A stretch of DNA of 64,000 nt, taken from the NCBI RefSeq assembly GCF_014230465.1, contig NZ_JAAXCY010000006.1, positions 62,001 to 126,000 on the forward strand, written 5' to 3'. Positions within the stretch are counted from its first letter, which is position 1. Every line of letters starts with the position of its first letter. Under the pieces are notes generated by a model, which saw nothing but the letters and a program-made list of their open reading frames with translations, made no database searches and had not been told where the DNA came from. A program made the position numbers and the translations under genes. The stretch is from Pseudomonas cremoris (GTDB lineage: Bacteria > Pseudomonadota > Gammaproteobacteria > Pseudomonadales > Pseudomonadaceae). Shown piece by piece: positions 18,315 through 27,140 of this stretch.

Positions 18315-19124
18315 ATGAGCCGCCTGCAAACCCGCTTCGCCCAACTCAAAGAACAAAACCGTGCCGCCCTGGTGACCTTCGTCACTGCCGGCGACCCGGG
18401 CTATGACACCTCGCTGGCGATTCTCAAGGGCTTGCCTGCCGCAGGCGCCGACGTGATCGAATTGGGCATGCCCTTCACCGATCCGATGGCCGACGGCCCG
18501 GCGATCCAACTGGCCAACATTCGCGCGTTGGAAGCCAAGCAGAACCTGCTGAAAACCCTGCAAATGGTTCGTGAGTTCCGCAAGGACAACCACGACACGC
18601 CGCTGGTGCTAATGGGCTACTTCAACCCGATCCATAAATATGGCGTGCCGAAGTTCATCGCCGACGCCAAGGAAGCCGGTGTCGACGGCCTGATCGTGGT
18701 CGACATGCCGCCAGAGCATAACGGCGAACTGTGCGACCCGGCCCAGGCCGCTGGCATCGACTTTATCCGCCTGACCACGCCGACCACCGACGATGCGCGT
18801 CTGCCGACTGTGCTCAACGGCAGTTCCGGCTTTGTGTACTACGTGTCGGTCGCCGGTGTAACCGGTGCCGGTGCCGCTACCCTGGAACACGTCGAAGAAG
18901 CCGTGGCACGCCTGCGTCGCCATACCGACCTGCCAATCAGCATCGGTTTTGGTATCCGCACTCCGGAACAAGCGGCCGCCATCGCACGCCTGGCAGACGG
19001 TGTAGTGGTGGGTTCGGCATTGATCGATCACATCGCCAATGCGAAAAATGATCAGCAAGCCATTGATGGCGTACTGGGCCTTTGCGCAGCGTTGTCGGAA
19101 GGTGTCCGCGGCGCCCGTAAGTAA
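18315..19124 (+). CDS. trpA: Tryptophan synthase alpha chain
   Basis: A 269-residue TIM-barrel enzyme that cleaves indole-3-glycerol phosphate to indole. The catalytic Glu is in [11 protein letters not shown] and the Asp in [10 protein letters not shown]. The phosphate-binding loop is [10 protein letters not shown]. It directly abuts trpB and is the end of the TrpI-controlled operon, with a terminator at 19201-19235. Confidence 0.97.
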   Translation: MSRLQTRFAQLKEQNRAALVTFVTAGDPGYDTSLAILKGLPAAGADVIELGMPFTDPMADGPAIQLANIRALEAKQNLLKTLQMVREFRKDNHDTPLVLMGYFNPIHKYGVPKFIADAKEAGVDGLIVVDMPPEHNGELCDPAQAAGIDFIRLTTPTTDDARLPTVLNGSSGFVYYVSVAGVTGAGAATLEHVEEAVARLRRHTDLPISIGFGIRTPEQAAAIARLADGVVVGSALIDHIANAKNDQQAIDGVLGLCAALSEGVRGARK

Positions 19125-19200
19125 ACGCCGTGTAGCGGTAGGTAAAGTTCCTGATACAGAGGAATCATCCTGCCGATTCAGTACCTAAACTGACAAGACC

Positions 19201-19235
19201 AAGGGATTTCGAACCTCGTTCGAAATCCCTTTTTG
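19201..19235 (+). terminator. Intrinsic terminator after trpBA
   Basis: AAGGGATTTCGAAC-CTC-GTTCGAAATCCCTTTTT: a stem of about 14 bp followed by a T-run, 77 bp after the trpA stop. The A-run/T-run symmetry is limited, so it acts mainly on the plus strand. Confidence 0.9.
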
Positions 19236-19262
19236 TTGTTTGTGCAGTTGAGGAACTCCCCG

Positions 19263-19706
19263 ATGAAAATGCCTAAAACCGTGATTGCCAGTATTGGCGT
19301 GCTGGTCCTGGGCGCCAGCGCCCTGGTGCAAGCTGCCCCTTATGATCAGGGCGGCCCTGACCGTGGTGGCCCGCAAGGCCAGCACGAGCAGCAGCGGGGC
19401 GACGACCATCGAGGCCCGCAGGACAACCGCCGCGGCGGCCCGCCCCAGGACTTTGGTCCGGTGCGGCAGATCATCCATGACAACCACGGCCAGTTCTCCC
19501 GTGGCGCACCGCCACCGCCGAATGTGCGCCTGGTGCGTGGCCAGCCGTTGCCACACGGCTACTATGGCGAGCGCCTGGATAACCGCGCCCTGTCGCGCCT
19601 GCCGCAATACCCAGGTTACGAATGGCGCCGTTCCGGGCCGGACGTGGTGTTGATCGCCGTGGGCACGGGCATCGTCTACGAGATCCTCGACGGCGTGCTC
19701 AACTGA
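19263..19706 (+). CDS. CigR/RcnB family periplasmic protein
   Basis: A 147-residue protein starting at ATG 19263 with GAGGAA upstream. The signal peptide ends near QAAP, followed by a low-complexity Gly/Asp/Gln/Arg-rich stretch (residues 22-65). The C-terminal RcnB-like domain carries RGQPLPHGYYGERLDNRALSRLP and ends with a hydrophobic VVLIAVGTGIVYEILDGVLN. Relatives are annotated RcnB (metal homeostasis) or CigR (anti-virulence regulator). The function here is unknown. Confidence 0.8.
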   Translation: MKMPKTVIASIGVLVLGASALVQAAPYDQGGPDRGGPQGQHEQQRGDDHRGPQDNRRGGPPQDFGPVRQIIHDNHGQFSRGAPPPPNVRLVRGQPLPHGYYGERLDNRALSRLPQYPGYEWRRSGPDVVLIAVGTGIVYEILDGVLN

Positions 19707-19708
19707 CC

Positions 19709-19842
19709 TGTAGTGAGCGGGCTTGTCCCGCGCTGGGGGGCGAAGCCGCCCTAAAATCAGCCTCCGCGTTATACCTGATACTACGCAGCGGCCTTATTAG
19801 GGCGGCTTCGCCCCCCAGCGCGGGACAAGCCCGCTCACTACA
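19709..19842. repeat. Perfect 46-bp inverted repeat of a second REP class
   Basis: Arms 19709-19754 and 19797-19842 are exact reverse complements over 46 bp and flank a 42-nt spacer. Each arm contains AGCGGGCTTGTCCCGCGCT and GGGGGGCGAAGCCGCCC, a different family from the GTGGGAGCGGGCTTGC repeats. It overlaps the 3' end of the MFS gene at 19838 and could terminate both converging transcripts. Confidence 0.9.
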
Positions 19843-21142
19843 GTTCAATACGTTCGACTTTCCCTACCAACAATACGTAGGAAAGCGCCCCAAGCAGCGC
19901 CAGCACCGCGATGTAAGTAATCGCTGGCGCAAACGAATCACCGCTCGCCAGAAAGCCAATCACGATCGGTGTGGCAATCGCCGACAAGTTGCCGATGAAG
20001 TTGAAAACGCCTCCCGTCAGTCCCAGCAACCGCGCAGGCGCCAAGGTTGAAACGAGCGACCAGGTGATCGACGCCAAGCCATTGCCAAAGAACGCCACCG
20101 CCAGAAACGCAATCACCCACGCCGTCGAGTCCACGTAGTTGGCGCCGATGATCGCCGTGGAAATCAGCAACCCGCCAATGATCGGCAACTTGCGCGCAAA
20201 CCCCACCGACGCGCCGCGACGGATCAACCAGTCGGAAAAGATCCCCGAACACAACACGCCGACAAACGCCGCCAGGAACGGAAGCGACGCCAGCAGGCCG
20301 GACTTGATGAAGTCCATGCCGCGATATTTCACCAAATAGGTCGGGAACCACGTCAGGAAAAACCACAGCGTGGAGTTCAGGCAGAACTGCCCCAGGTAGA
20401 TGCCCCAGAGCTTGCGCTTGCTCAGCACTATTCCTAAGTCGACCCAGCTGAACGGCGCCTTGGCGGCCTTTTCCTGCATATCCACCAAACCGCCGCCTTC
20501 ACGGATCAGCTCGATTTCTGCCGCGTTGGCGCCTTTGAAATCCTTCGGCTCGCGGTACACCGCGTACCAGATCGCCGCCCACAGGATGCCCACGCCACCG
20601 GTCACCACAAACACCATGTGCCAACCGAACGCATGCTGCAGCCACGCCAGCACCGGCGTCAGGAACGCCAGCCCGACAAACTGCCCAGAGGTATAGAAAC
20701 CAATCGCCGTGGCGCGCTCACGCTCGGGAAACCAGGTGGTGACCACGCGGCTGTTGATGGGATAGGCCGGAGCTTCCAGCGCGCCCACTGCCATGCGCAG
20801 CACGAAAAGGGCGATAAAGCTGGCGGCGAAGCCCAGCATCACTGTGGCGATGGACCACAACAGCAGGGCAGCGGTGTAGAGAATGCGCGGCGGCACGCGG
20901 TCCACCAGCCAGCCGCCGGGGATCTGCATGGCGGCGTAGGTCCAACCGAAGGCAGAGAAGATCAGCCCGACATGCACCGGGTCAATGCCCAATTCGCTGG
21001 TCAGGGCCGGGGCGGCGATCGACAGGTTGCTGCGGTCGAGGTAGTTGATCACCACGGTGATAAACAGCAGCACCATGATGAAAAAACGCTTTCTGGTAGG
21101 CGTGACTAAAGAAGCCTGCCCGGTGAAGGATTCAGGATGCAT
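19838..21142 (-). CDS. dgoT: MFS transporter, D-galactonate permease type
   Basis: A 434-residue major facilitator of the anion:cation symporter family with twelve predicted membrane segments. Typical family motifs include YLDRSNLSIAAPAL near residue 33 and GWLVDRVPPR. The start at ATG 21142 (MHPESFTG) is preceded by GAGG; an in-frame extension to 21247 encodes repeat sequence and is rejected. It lies downstream of dgoD, dgoA and dgoK, so D-galactonate uptake is the likely role. Related proteins carry glucarate or other sugar acids. Confidence 0.88.
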   Translation of the reverse strand: MHPESFTGQASLVTPTRKRFFIMVLLFITVVINYLDRSNLSIAAPALTSELGIDPVHVGLIFSAFGWTYAAMQIPGGWLVDRVPPRILYTAALLLWSIATVMLGFAASFIALFVLRMAVGALEAPAYPINSRVVTTWFPERERATAIGFYTSGQFVGLAFLTPVLAWLQHAFGWHMVFVVTGGVGILWAAIWYAVYREPKDFKGANAAEIELIREGGGLVDMQEKAAKAPFSWVDLGIVLSKRKLWGIYLGQFCLNSTLWFFLTWFPTYLVKYRGMDFIKSGLLASLPFLAAFVGVLCSGIFSDWLIRRGASVGFARKLPIIGGLLISTAIIGANYVDSTAWVIAFLAVAFFGNGLASITWSLVSTLAPARLLGLTGGVFNFIGNLSAIATPIVIGFLASGDSFAPAITYIAVLALLGALSYVLLVGKVERIEL

Positions 21143-21203
21143 GGGGGGTTGCCTCTTCTTATGTTTATTGAGGACAGGCCTTACTGACGGAACCGGATCA
21201 AAC

Positions 21204-21292
21204 TGTGGGAGCGGGCTTGCTCGCGAAAGCGGTGTGTCATTCAACACATCAGTGACTGAAGTACCGCATTCGCGAGCAAGCCCGCTCCCACA
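21204..21292. repeat. REP pair (BIME), tail-to-tail form
   Basis: REP units at 21204-21227 (plus) and 21269-21292 (minus) with inward symmetry around a short spacer. It sits between dgoD and dgoT within a presumed operon, where it could lower transporter expression relative to the enzymes or stabilise the upstream mRNA. Confidence 0.9.
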
Positions 21293-21320
21293 TTTTTAAT
21301 CGCATCCCCTCAGGAAAGAA

Positions 21321-22469
21321 TCACCACTCGGCAAAGCTGCCGTCGGCATGTCGCCAGATCGGGTTGCGCCAGCGGTGGCCGATGGCTGCGCGCTCGATCA
21401 CGTATTCCTCATTGATCTCGATGCCCAGGCCCGGCCCATTGGGGATCTTCACAAAGCCCTGGTCATAGTCGAACACGCCCGGGTCTTTCACATAGTCGAG
21501 CAGGTCGTTGCTCTCGTTGTAGTGAATGCCCAGGCTTTGCTCCTGGATAAACGCGTTGTAGCAAACCGCGTCCAGTTGCAGGCACGCCGCCAGGGCAATC
21601 GGGCCCAGCGGGCAGTGCAGGGCCAAGGCTACGTCGTAGGCTTCGGCCATGTTGGCGATCTTGCGGGTTTCGGTGATGCCGCCGGCATGGGAAGCGTCCG
21701 GCTGGATGATGTCGACATAACCTTCGCTGAGCACACGCTTGAAGTCCCAGCGCGAAAACAGGCGCTCGCCCAAGGCAATCGGCGTGCTGGTCAACGGCGC
21801 CAGTTCCTTGAGCGCTTCGTAGTTTTCGCTGAGCACTGGCTCTTCGATAAACATCAGTTTGTACGGGTCCAACTCCTTCATCAGCACCTTGGCCATAGGC
21901 TTGTGCACCCGGCCATGGAAGTCGACGCCGATACCGACATTGGGGCCCACCGCGTCACGCACGGCAGCCACGTTGGCCAGCGCCAGGTCGACTTTTTCGA
22001 AGCTGTCGACGAACTGCAACTCTTCGGTGCCGTTCATTTTTACGGCGGTGAAACCACGGGCCACGGCCTCTTTGGCGGCGCGGGCGGTGTCGGCGGGGCG
22101 GTCGCCACCGATCCACGAATACACGCGGATCTTGTCACGCACCTGGCCGCCGAGCAGATCGCTGACCGACACGCCGAGGGCCTTACCCTTGATGTCCCAC
22201 AACGCCTGGTCGATGCCGGCGAGGGCGCTCATGTGCACGGCGCCGCCCCGGTAAAAGCCGCCGCGATAGAGCACGGTCCAGATGTCTTCGATGTTGCGTG
22301 GGTCCTTGCCGATCAAATAGTCGGACAGTTCTTCGACAGCAGCCGCCACCGTATGGGCACGGCCTTCGACCACGGGCTCCCCCCAGCCGGTCACGCCCTG
22401 GTCGGTTTCGACTTTCAGGAAGCACCAGCGCGGCGGGACGATAAAGGTCGTCAGTTTGGTGATTTTCAT
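21321..22469 (-). CDS. dgoD: D-galactonate dehydratase
   Basis: A 382-residue enolase-superfamily enzyme that converts D-galactonate to 2-keto-3-deoxygalactonate. Metal ligands fit the patterns VDFHGRV, FIEEPV and [12 protein letters not shown], and the catalytic His is in [10 protein letters not shown]. It matches the DgoD subgroup in length and motifs. It lies 48 bp after dgoA in the dgo gene order. Confidence 0.95.
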   Translation of the reverse strand: MKITKLTTFIVPPRWCFLKVETDQGVTGWGEPVVEGRAHTVAAAVEELSDYLIGKDPRNIEDIWTVLYRGGFYRGGAVHMSALAGIDQALWDIKGKALGVSVSDLLGGQVRDKIRVYSWIGGDRPADTARAAKEAVARGFTAVKMNGTEELQFVDSFEKVDLALANVAAVRDAVGPNVGIGVDFHGRVHKPMAKVLMKELDPYKLMFIEEPVLSENYEALKELAPLTSTPIALGERLFSRWDFKRVLSEGYVDIIQPDASHAGGITETRKIANMAEAYDVALALHCPLGPIALAACLQLDAVCYNAFIQEQSLGIHYNESNDLLDYVKDPGVFDYDQGFVKIPNGPGLGIEINEEYVIERAAIGHRWRNPIWRHADGSFAEW

Positions 22470-22517
22470 CTGTTATCTCTCTTATAGATGCGGCGCCTGT
22501 GGGCGCAAGACGTTAAG

Positions 22518-23138
22518 TCAGCTCAGGGCTTTCCAGGCGGCGACGTAAGCCTGGGCGCGGCTCGCTACCTGATCCACTGTCATACCCGGTTTGAACAACC
22601 CGGAACCCAACCCGAACCCTTTGGCGCCGGCGTCGATGAACACCTGCATGTTGTCCGGGGTAATGCCGCCCACCGGCAGCAGCAAGGTGCCTGCGGGCAG
22701 TACTGCCAGCCACGCCTTGATCACCGCTGGGCCCATTTGCTCAGCGGGGAATAGCTTCAATACGTCGGCGCCTTCAGCCAGTGCGGCAAAAGCTTCGGTG
22801 GGCGTGGCCACACCTGGCGACAGGAACAGACCGGCCGCTTTGGCAGCGCGCAACACGTTGGCATCGCTGTGGGGCATGACAATCACTTGGCCCCCGGCAG
22901 CCTTCACCTGGCCGACCTGCTCAGGCGTCAACACCGTGCCGGCACCGATCAGGCAATCGGCGGGCAGGCTGTCACGCAGGGTGCGGATGCTGGTGTAGGG
23001 GTCCGGCGAATTCAGCGGGACTTCGATCACGCGGAACCCCGCCTGATACAGCACCTGGCCGACGGCTTGGGCTTCTTCCGGGCGAATGCCGCGCAAGATG
23101 GCGATCAGGCCGTTTTGTGCGAGTGCTTGCTTGAGCAT
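22518..23138 (-). CDS. dgoA: 2-dehydro-3-deoxy-6-phosphogalactonate aldolase
   Basis: A 206-residue class I (Schiff-base) aldolase that splits KDPGal into pyruvate and glyceraldehyde 3-phosphate. The KDPG/KDPGal aldolase pattern is seen in AILRGIRPEEA with catalytic Glu in VIEVPLNSP, GAGTVLTPEQV, and the Schiff-base lysine in DVLKLFPAE. The start at ATG 23138 lies 1 bp after the dgoK stop (TGACATG), indicating coupling. A longer frame to 23345 runs through dgoK in another phase and is not real. Confidence 0.95.
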   Translation of the reverse strand: MLKQALAQNGLIAILRGIRPEEAQAVGQVLYQAGFRVIEVPLNSPDPYTSIRTLRDSLPADCLIGAGTVLTPEQVGQVKAAGGQVIVMPHSDANVLRAAKAAGLFLSPGVATPTEAFAALAEGADVLKLFPAEQMGPAVIKAWLAVLPAGTLLLPVGGITPDNMQVFIDAGAKGFGLGSGLFKPGMTVDQVASRAQAYVAAWKALS

Positions 23139-23139
23139 G

Positions 23140-24099
23140 TCAGGCCTCCAATACAGGTTGAGTGAGCCCGGCCGCCACCGCCAATTGCCACAGGCCGCGC
23201 TCGGTGGCTTCTTGCGCCAGGCTGACGTGGGCAAAACCGCAGAGGGCGAGGGCACGTTGGTAGCGCGTGCAGAGAGGGACGGCTCCGACCAGGATGATGG
23301 GGGTCTTTCGCGCGCGCGCCGGTAAGCCGGCGAGTTCATGACCAATCAGCAGGCCAGAGAGGTAATCAGGCTGCTGCTCGGGCGAAAGCTCGGCGGTAAG
23401 TCCCAGGGTTCGGGCGCTGAACAGGGTCGACAGCACACCACGCTGGCCATCCTTCGACAGCGCCACGTGCACGCCACGGTCAAAGGCTTCGGCCTGGAAT
23501 AGGTCGGATTGCTGCTGGGTGCGTCCGAGGATGCTGTGTTTGCTCAACACCGCAAACACCTCGCCGGTCATGAACGTATCGAAGTGCGTGATGCAGCCAT
23601 CGACCACTTCGACCCATTTGGAATGGCTGCCGGGCAGGCCGATCAATACCTGGGCGCCGAGCCCCTGCAGCACGCCCAGTACCTGGGTTTCTTCGCCGCG
23701 CATCACATTGGGCAAACCGGCCTGCTCGATCACACCGGGCACGATATGCACCTGCACACCCCGCACGCTGCGCACTGGGTGCAGCGCCTGGCCGAGGCTG
23801 GCGACATCAACGGGGGCCGTTCGATAGGCCGCCTCGCTCCAACCCTGGGCGCTGCCGACCATGCCGCAGGCAATCACCGGCAGGCTTGGCTGCGCGTCGA
23901 GCCAGTCGCCGCAGGCCGCATCGAAGGCCAACTCAAAGCCATTGCTGCAGCGCACACCGGCGATGTCTCGAGGCTCAGTGGGCAAGTGCATGATCCCTGA
24001 AGCCAGCGAGCGCTGTTCCAGCACCACGCCTGCGGGGCCGAGTTTATAAGCACGAAGGGAGCTGGTCCCCCAATCGAGCGCGATCAATTGCGCCTGCAT
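23140..24099 (-). CDS. dgoK: 2-dehydro-3-deoxygalactonokinase
   Basis: A 319-residue kinase that phosphorylates 2-keto-3-deoxygalactonate using ATP. The N-terminus IALDWGTSSLRAYKL is the actin-like phosphate-1 loop, and GLPGSHSKWVEV and FMTGEVFAVL are DgoK family signatures. It is the first gene of the dgoK-dgoA-dgoD-dgoT unit. Confidence 0.93.
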   Translation of the reverse strand: MQAQLIALDWGTSSLRAYKLGPAGVVLEQRSLASGIMHLPTEPRDIAGVRCSNGFELAFDAACGDWLDAQPSLPVIACGMVGSAQGWSEAAYRTAPVDVASLGQALHPVRSVRGVQVHIVPGVIEQAGLPNVMRGEETQVLGVLQGLGAQVLIGLPGSHSKWVEVVDGCITHFDTFMTGEVFAVLSKHSILGRTQQQSDLFQAEAFDRGVHVALSKDGQRGVLSTLFSARTLGLTAELSPEQQPDYLSGLLIGHELAGLPARARKTPIILVGAVPLCTRYQRALALCGFAHVSLAQEATERGLWQLAVAAGLTQPVLEA

Positions 24100-24164
24100 C
24101 GCTTCACCTGAGTTCTGAGCGGATGCAGCGAATATAAACCTACGGGCGCAAAAGTCTCAATATA

Positions 24165-24190
24165 TAAATATCAATCCCATATTTAGGGAT
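24165..24190. promoter_or_regulatory. Candidate operator/promoter region of the dgo operon
   Basis: The AT-rich gap upstream of dgoK holds two overlapping symmetries: TAAATAT-N7-ATATTTA (24165-24185) and ATCCC-N7-GGGAT (24174-24190). No regulator gene is in the operon. Binding by a GntR/DgoR-type or other repressor is inferred only. Confidence 0.3.
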
Positions 24191-24195
24191 GACAT

Positions 24196-24525
24196 TCAAG
24201 AAAAGGCTGACAAATTCAGCTCGCGCATCGCTCCCATCCAGACCGCATAGTCGGTGTGATCCTTCAGGTCATCGCCAGTATTGGGGTGCAGGAACACTAC
24301 GAGTCCATCGCGATGGATCACCAACCACGGCAGTATCACGCCGATGTACTCGGCATCGAACGCCAGCTGGCAGCTCCAGTCCGGGTGCGGCCCTACAGGC
24401 CGTTCGTGCACGCGGCCCATGCGCAGGGGGAAGAGTTTGGCGGCGTCTTCGCACAGGGTACGGGCCTGCTCGATAGTGCTCGCGTCGAAGTAGATGTGGG
24501 CGTGGTAGCCCTTGATACGTTGCAT
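24196..24525 (-). CDS. DOPA 4,5-dioxygenase family protein
   Basis: A 109-residue protein starting at ATG 24525 (MQRIKGYHAHIYFDAS), with GGAG about 7 bp upstream. Conserved histidines HAHIYF, RVHERPVGPHP and FLHPNTGDDLKDH match the family named after DOPA 4,5-dioxygenase, a small extradiol ring-cleaving enzyme. The bacterial members mostly lack a known substrate. It may be cotranscribed with the upstream LysR gene, whose stop is 32 bp away. Confidence 0.88.
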   Translation of the reverse strand: MQRIKGYHAHIYFDASTIEQARTLCEDAAKLFPLRMGRVHERPVGPHPDWSCQLAFDAEYIGVILPWLVIHRDGLVVFLHPNTGDDLKDHTDYAVWMGAMRELNLSAFS

Positions 24526-24556
24526 GACGGACTCCAGATCCAATGTGCGCCAAATC

Positions 24557-25507
24557 CTAGACCGCAATCGATGGCAGGGCCAGCCCGGTCAATGACTGCG
24601 CGCTGCTGGCCTGCTCGGCCACTAGCCAATCGACAAACCGCTCCACCAACTGCCCCCGGCGTTTGCGCTGGGGCTGCACCACGTAATAGCCAAAACGCGA
24701 GATCACCGTGTCGCTGACCGGCCGGCACAGCCAGTTCTGCTCCAACAGGTTATCCACCAGGTGACGCCAGCCGATGGCTACGCCCTGGCCAGCAATCGCT
24801 GCCTGGATCAGCAAGGTGTAGTTGTCAAAGCGCAGTTGGCCAGGGGTGGGCGCAGCGCTGATGCCCAGTTCGCGGAACACCCCGCTCCAGTCGAACCACT
24901 GGCTGTTGTTCTCCTGGCGCAAATGCAGCAAAGGGAAATCGTGCAAATTTTGTACAGTCAGTGGCGTGGCCTGGTCCTTGAGCCACTGCGGGCTGCACAC
25001 CGGGAACACTTCTTCGTTGAACAGCCACAGGCTGTCGCCCTGCTTGAAACGACCGTCGCCAAACAGCACCGCCACGTCGATATCGCTGCGCAAGGTGGCG
25101 TGGTTGCGTTCGCTGGTCACCAGGCTTACGTCCACTTGTGGGTTGGCCTGGTGGAAGCGGTGCAGGCGCGGCATCAGCCAATAGGCGGCGAAGGCAAAGT
25201 CGGTGGCCACTTGCAGCACTTCGTGTTGGTCCTGCTGGGTAATGAGGCTCAGGCCGTGGTTGATGCCCTGCAAGCCGCTTTGCACATGCTCGAACAACAG
25301 GGCACCGGCGTCGGTCAGCTCGATGCCACGGTAGATGCGGTCGAACAGGCGGATCGCCAGTTGCTCTTCCAGGCGCTTGATCTGCTGGCTGATGGCCGGC
25401 TGGGTGGTGCCCAGCTCAATCGCAGCCGCAGTAAAGCTGCGATGACGTGCCGCTGCTTCAAACGCGCGCAGCAAATCGAGGGACACATCACCAAGGGCTT
25501 CATACAT
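24557..25507 (-). CDS. LysR-type regulator of choline-sulfate use
   Basis: A 316-residue LysR protein with an N-terminal helix-turn-helix (SFTAAAIELGTTQPAISQQIKRLEEQLA) and a periplasmic-binding-like effector domain. It is divergent from betC, with start codons about 100 bp apart, like PA0032 beside betC. It probably activates betC and the binding-protein gene in response to choline sulfate or choline. Confidence 0.88.
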   Translation of the reverse strand: MYEALGDVSLDLLRAFEAAARHRSFTAAAIELGTTQPAISQQIKRLEEQLAIRLFDRIYRGIELTDAGALLFEHVQSGLQGINHGLSLITQQDQHEVLQVATDFAFAAYWLMPRLHRFHQANPQVDVSLVTSERNHATLRSDIDVAVLFGDGRFKQGDSLWLFNEEVFPVCSPQWLKDQATPLTVQNLHDFPLLHLRQENNSQWFDWSGVFRELGISAAPTPGQLRFDNYTLLIQAAIAGQGVAIGWRHLVDNLLEQNWLCRPVSDTVISRFGYYVVQPQRKRRGQLVERFVDWLVAEQASSAQSLTGLALPSIAV

Positions 25508-25610
25508 AAGCTGTGCTTATCCTAGACATTGCTTTTCATGGGCTTTACCCCATTTTCCATGGGCTGCATGCTCATTCGCATAAATACCGCCTATGGAATG
25601 CCGAGAACCC

Positions 25611-27125
25611 ATGAAGCGCAAGAACATTCTTTTCATCATGGCCGATCAAATGGCCGCACCGTTGCTTCCGTTCTACGGTTCTTCGCCCATCAAGCTGCCC
25701 AATCTGAGCCGCCTCGCCGCACAGGGCGTGGTGTTCGACGCCGCGTATTGCAACAGCCCGCTCTGCGCTCCATCACGCTTCACATTGGTAAGTGGGCAGT
25801 TGCCGAGCAAGATCGGCGCCTACGACAACGCGGCGGACTTTCCCGCCGACGTGCCGACTTATGCCCACTACCTACGTCGCCTCGGCTACCGCACCGCGCT
25901 GTCAGGCAAGATGCACTTCTGCGGCCCCGACCAACTGCACGGCTACGAAGAACGCCTAACGAGTGATATCTACCCCGCCGACTACGGCTGGGCGGTGAAC
26001 TGGGATGAACCGGACGTACGCCCCAGCTGGTATCACAACATGTCCTCGGTGCTGCAAGCCGGCCCGTGCGTGCGCACCAACCAGCTGGATTTCGACGAAG
26101 AAGTGGTGTTCAAGGCCCAGCAGTATCTGTTCGACCATATTCGCGAAGACGGCGACCAGCCGTTCTGCCTGACCGTGTCGATGACCCATCCTCACGACCC
26201 GTACACCATTCCCAAGCCGTTCTGGGACCTGTACGACGACGCCGACATCCCTTTGCCTACAACGCCAGCGCAAGGCGATCTCGACCCGCATTCCCAGCGC
26301 CTGCTCAAGGTCTACGACCTGTGGGACAAGCCGCTGCCGCTGAACAAGATCCGCGATGCGCGCCGCGCCTACTTCGGCGCGTGCAGCTACATCGACAGCA
26401 ACGTCGGCAAGCTGCTGCAAACCCTGGAAGACACCGGCTTGGCCGACGACACGATCATCGTGTTTTCCGGCGACCACGGCGACATGCTTGGCGAACGGGG
26501 CCTCTGGTACAAAATGCACTGGTTTGAAATGGCCGCCCGCGTCCCGCTGCTGGTCAGTGCGCCGGGGCAATTTGCGGCAGGGCGCGTCAGCCAAGCCGTA
26601 TCCACCGCCGACCTGCTGCCCACCCTGGTGGAACTGGCCGGCGGCGAACTGGACCCACGCCTGCCACTGGACGGCCGTTCACTGGTCCCGCACTTGCAAG
26701 GGCAGGGCGGGCATGACGAAGTATTCGGCGAATACATGGCCGAAGGCACCATCAGCCCGCTGATGATGATTCGGCGGGGCGCCTACAAATTCATCTACAG
26801 CGAAGACGACCCTTGTCTACTGTTCGATGTGCACAACGACCCGCACGAGCGGGAAAACCTCAGCCAGTCACCGGAACACCGGCCACTGTTCGAGGTGTTT
26901 TTGAACGAGGCGCGGGCCAAATGGGACATCCCGGCGATCCACCAACAGGTGCTCGCCAGCCAACGCCGCCGTCGCCTGGTGTTTGAAGCACTGACCCACG
27001 GCAAGCTGAAGAGCTGGGATCACCAGCCACTGGTGGACGCCAGTCAGCAATACATGCGCAACCATATCGACCTCGACGACCTGGAGCGCAAGGCACGTTA
27101 TCCACAACCCTGCCAAAACCAATAA
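25611..27125 (+). CDS. betC: Choline-sulfatase
   Basis: A 504-residue sulfatase that hydrolyses choline-O-sulfate to choline and sulfate. The active-site signature is CAPSR in NSPLCAPSRFTLVSG, where the Cys is converted to formylglycine. The metal site near the N-terminus is FIMADQMAAP, and a further metal-binding segment is VFSGDHGDMLGE. The C-terminal choline-sulfatase extension (RRRLVFEAL) is present. An in-frame ATG at 25593 lies 18 bp upstream; 25611 (MKRKNILF) fits the family better. No signal peptide is seen, so it is cytoplasmic. Confidence 0.95.
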   Translation: MKRKNILFIMADQMAAPLLPFYGSSPIKLPNLSRLAAQGVVFDAAYCNSPLCAPSRFTLVSGQLPSKIGAYDNAADFPADVPTYAHYLRRLGYRTALSGKMHFCGPDQLHGYEERLTSDIYPADYGWAVNWDEPDVRPSWYHNMSSVLQAGPCVRTNQLDFDEEVVFKAQQYLFDHIREDGDQPFCLTVSMTHPHDPYTIPKPFWDLYDDADIPLPTTPAQGDLDPHSQRLLKVYDLWDKPLPLNKIRDARRAYFGACSYIDSNVGKLLQTLEDTGLADDTIIVFSGDHGDMLGERGLWYKMHWFEMAARVPLLVSAPGQFAAGRVSQAVSTADLLPTLVELAGGELDPRLPLDGRSLVPHLQGQGGHDEVFGEYMAEGTISPLMMIRRGAYKFIYSEDDPCLLFDVHNDPHERENLSQSPEHRPLFEVFLNEARAKWDIPAIHQQVLASQRRRRLVFEALTHGKLKSWDHQPLVDASQQYMRNHIDLDDLERKARYPQPCQNQ

Positions 27126-27140
27126 AACTGAGGGAAGGCC

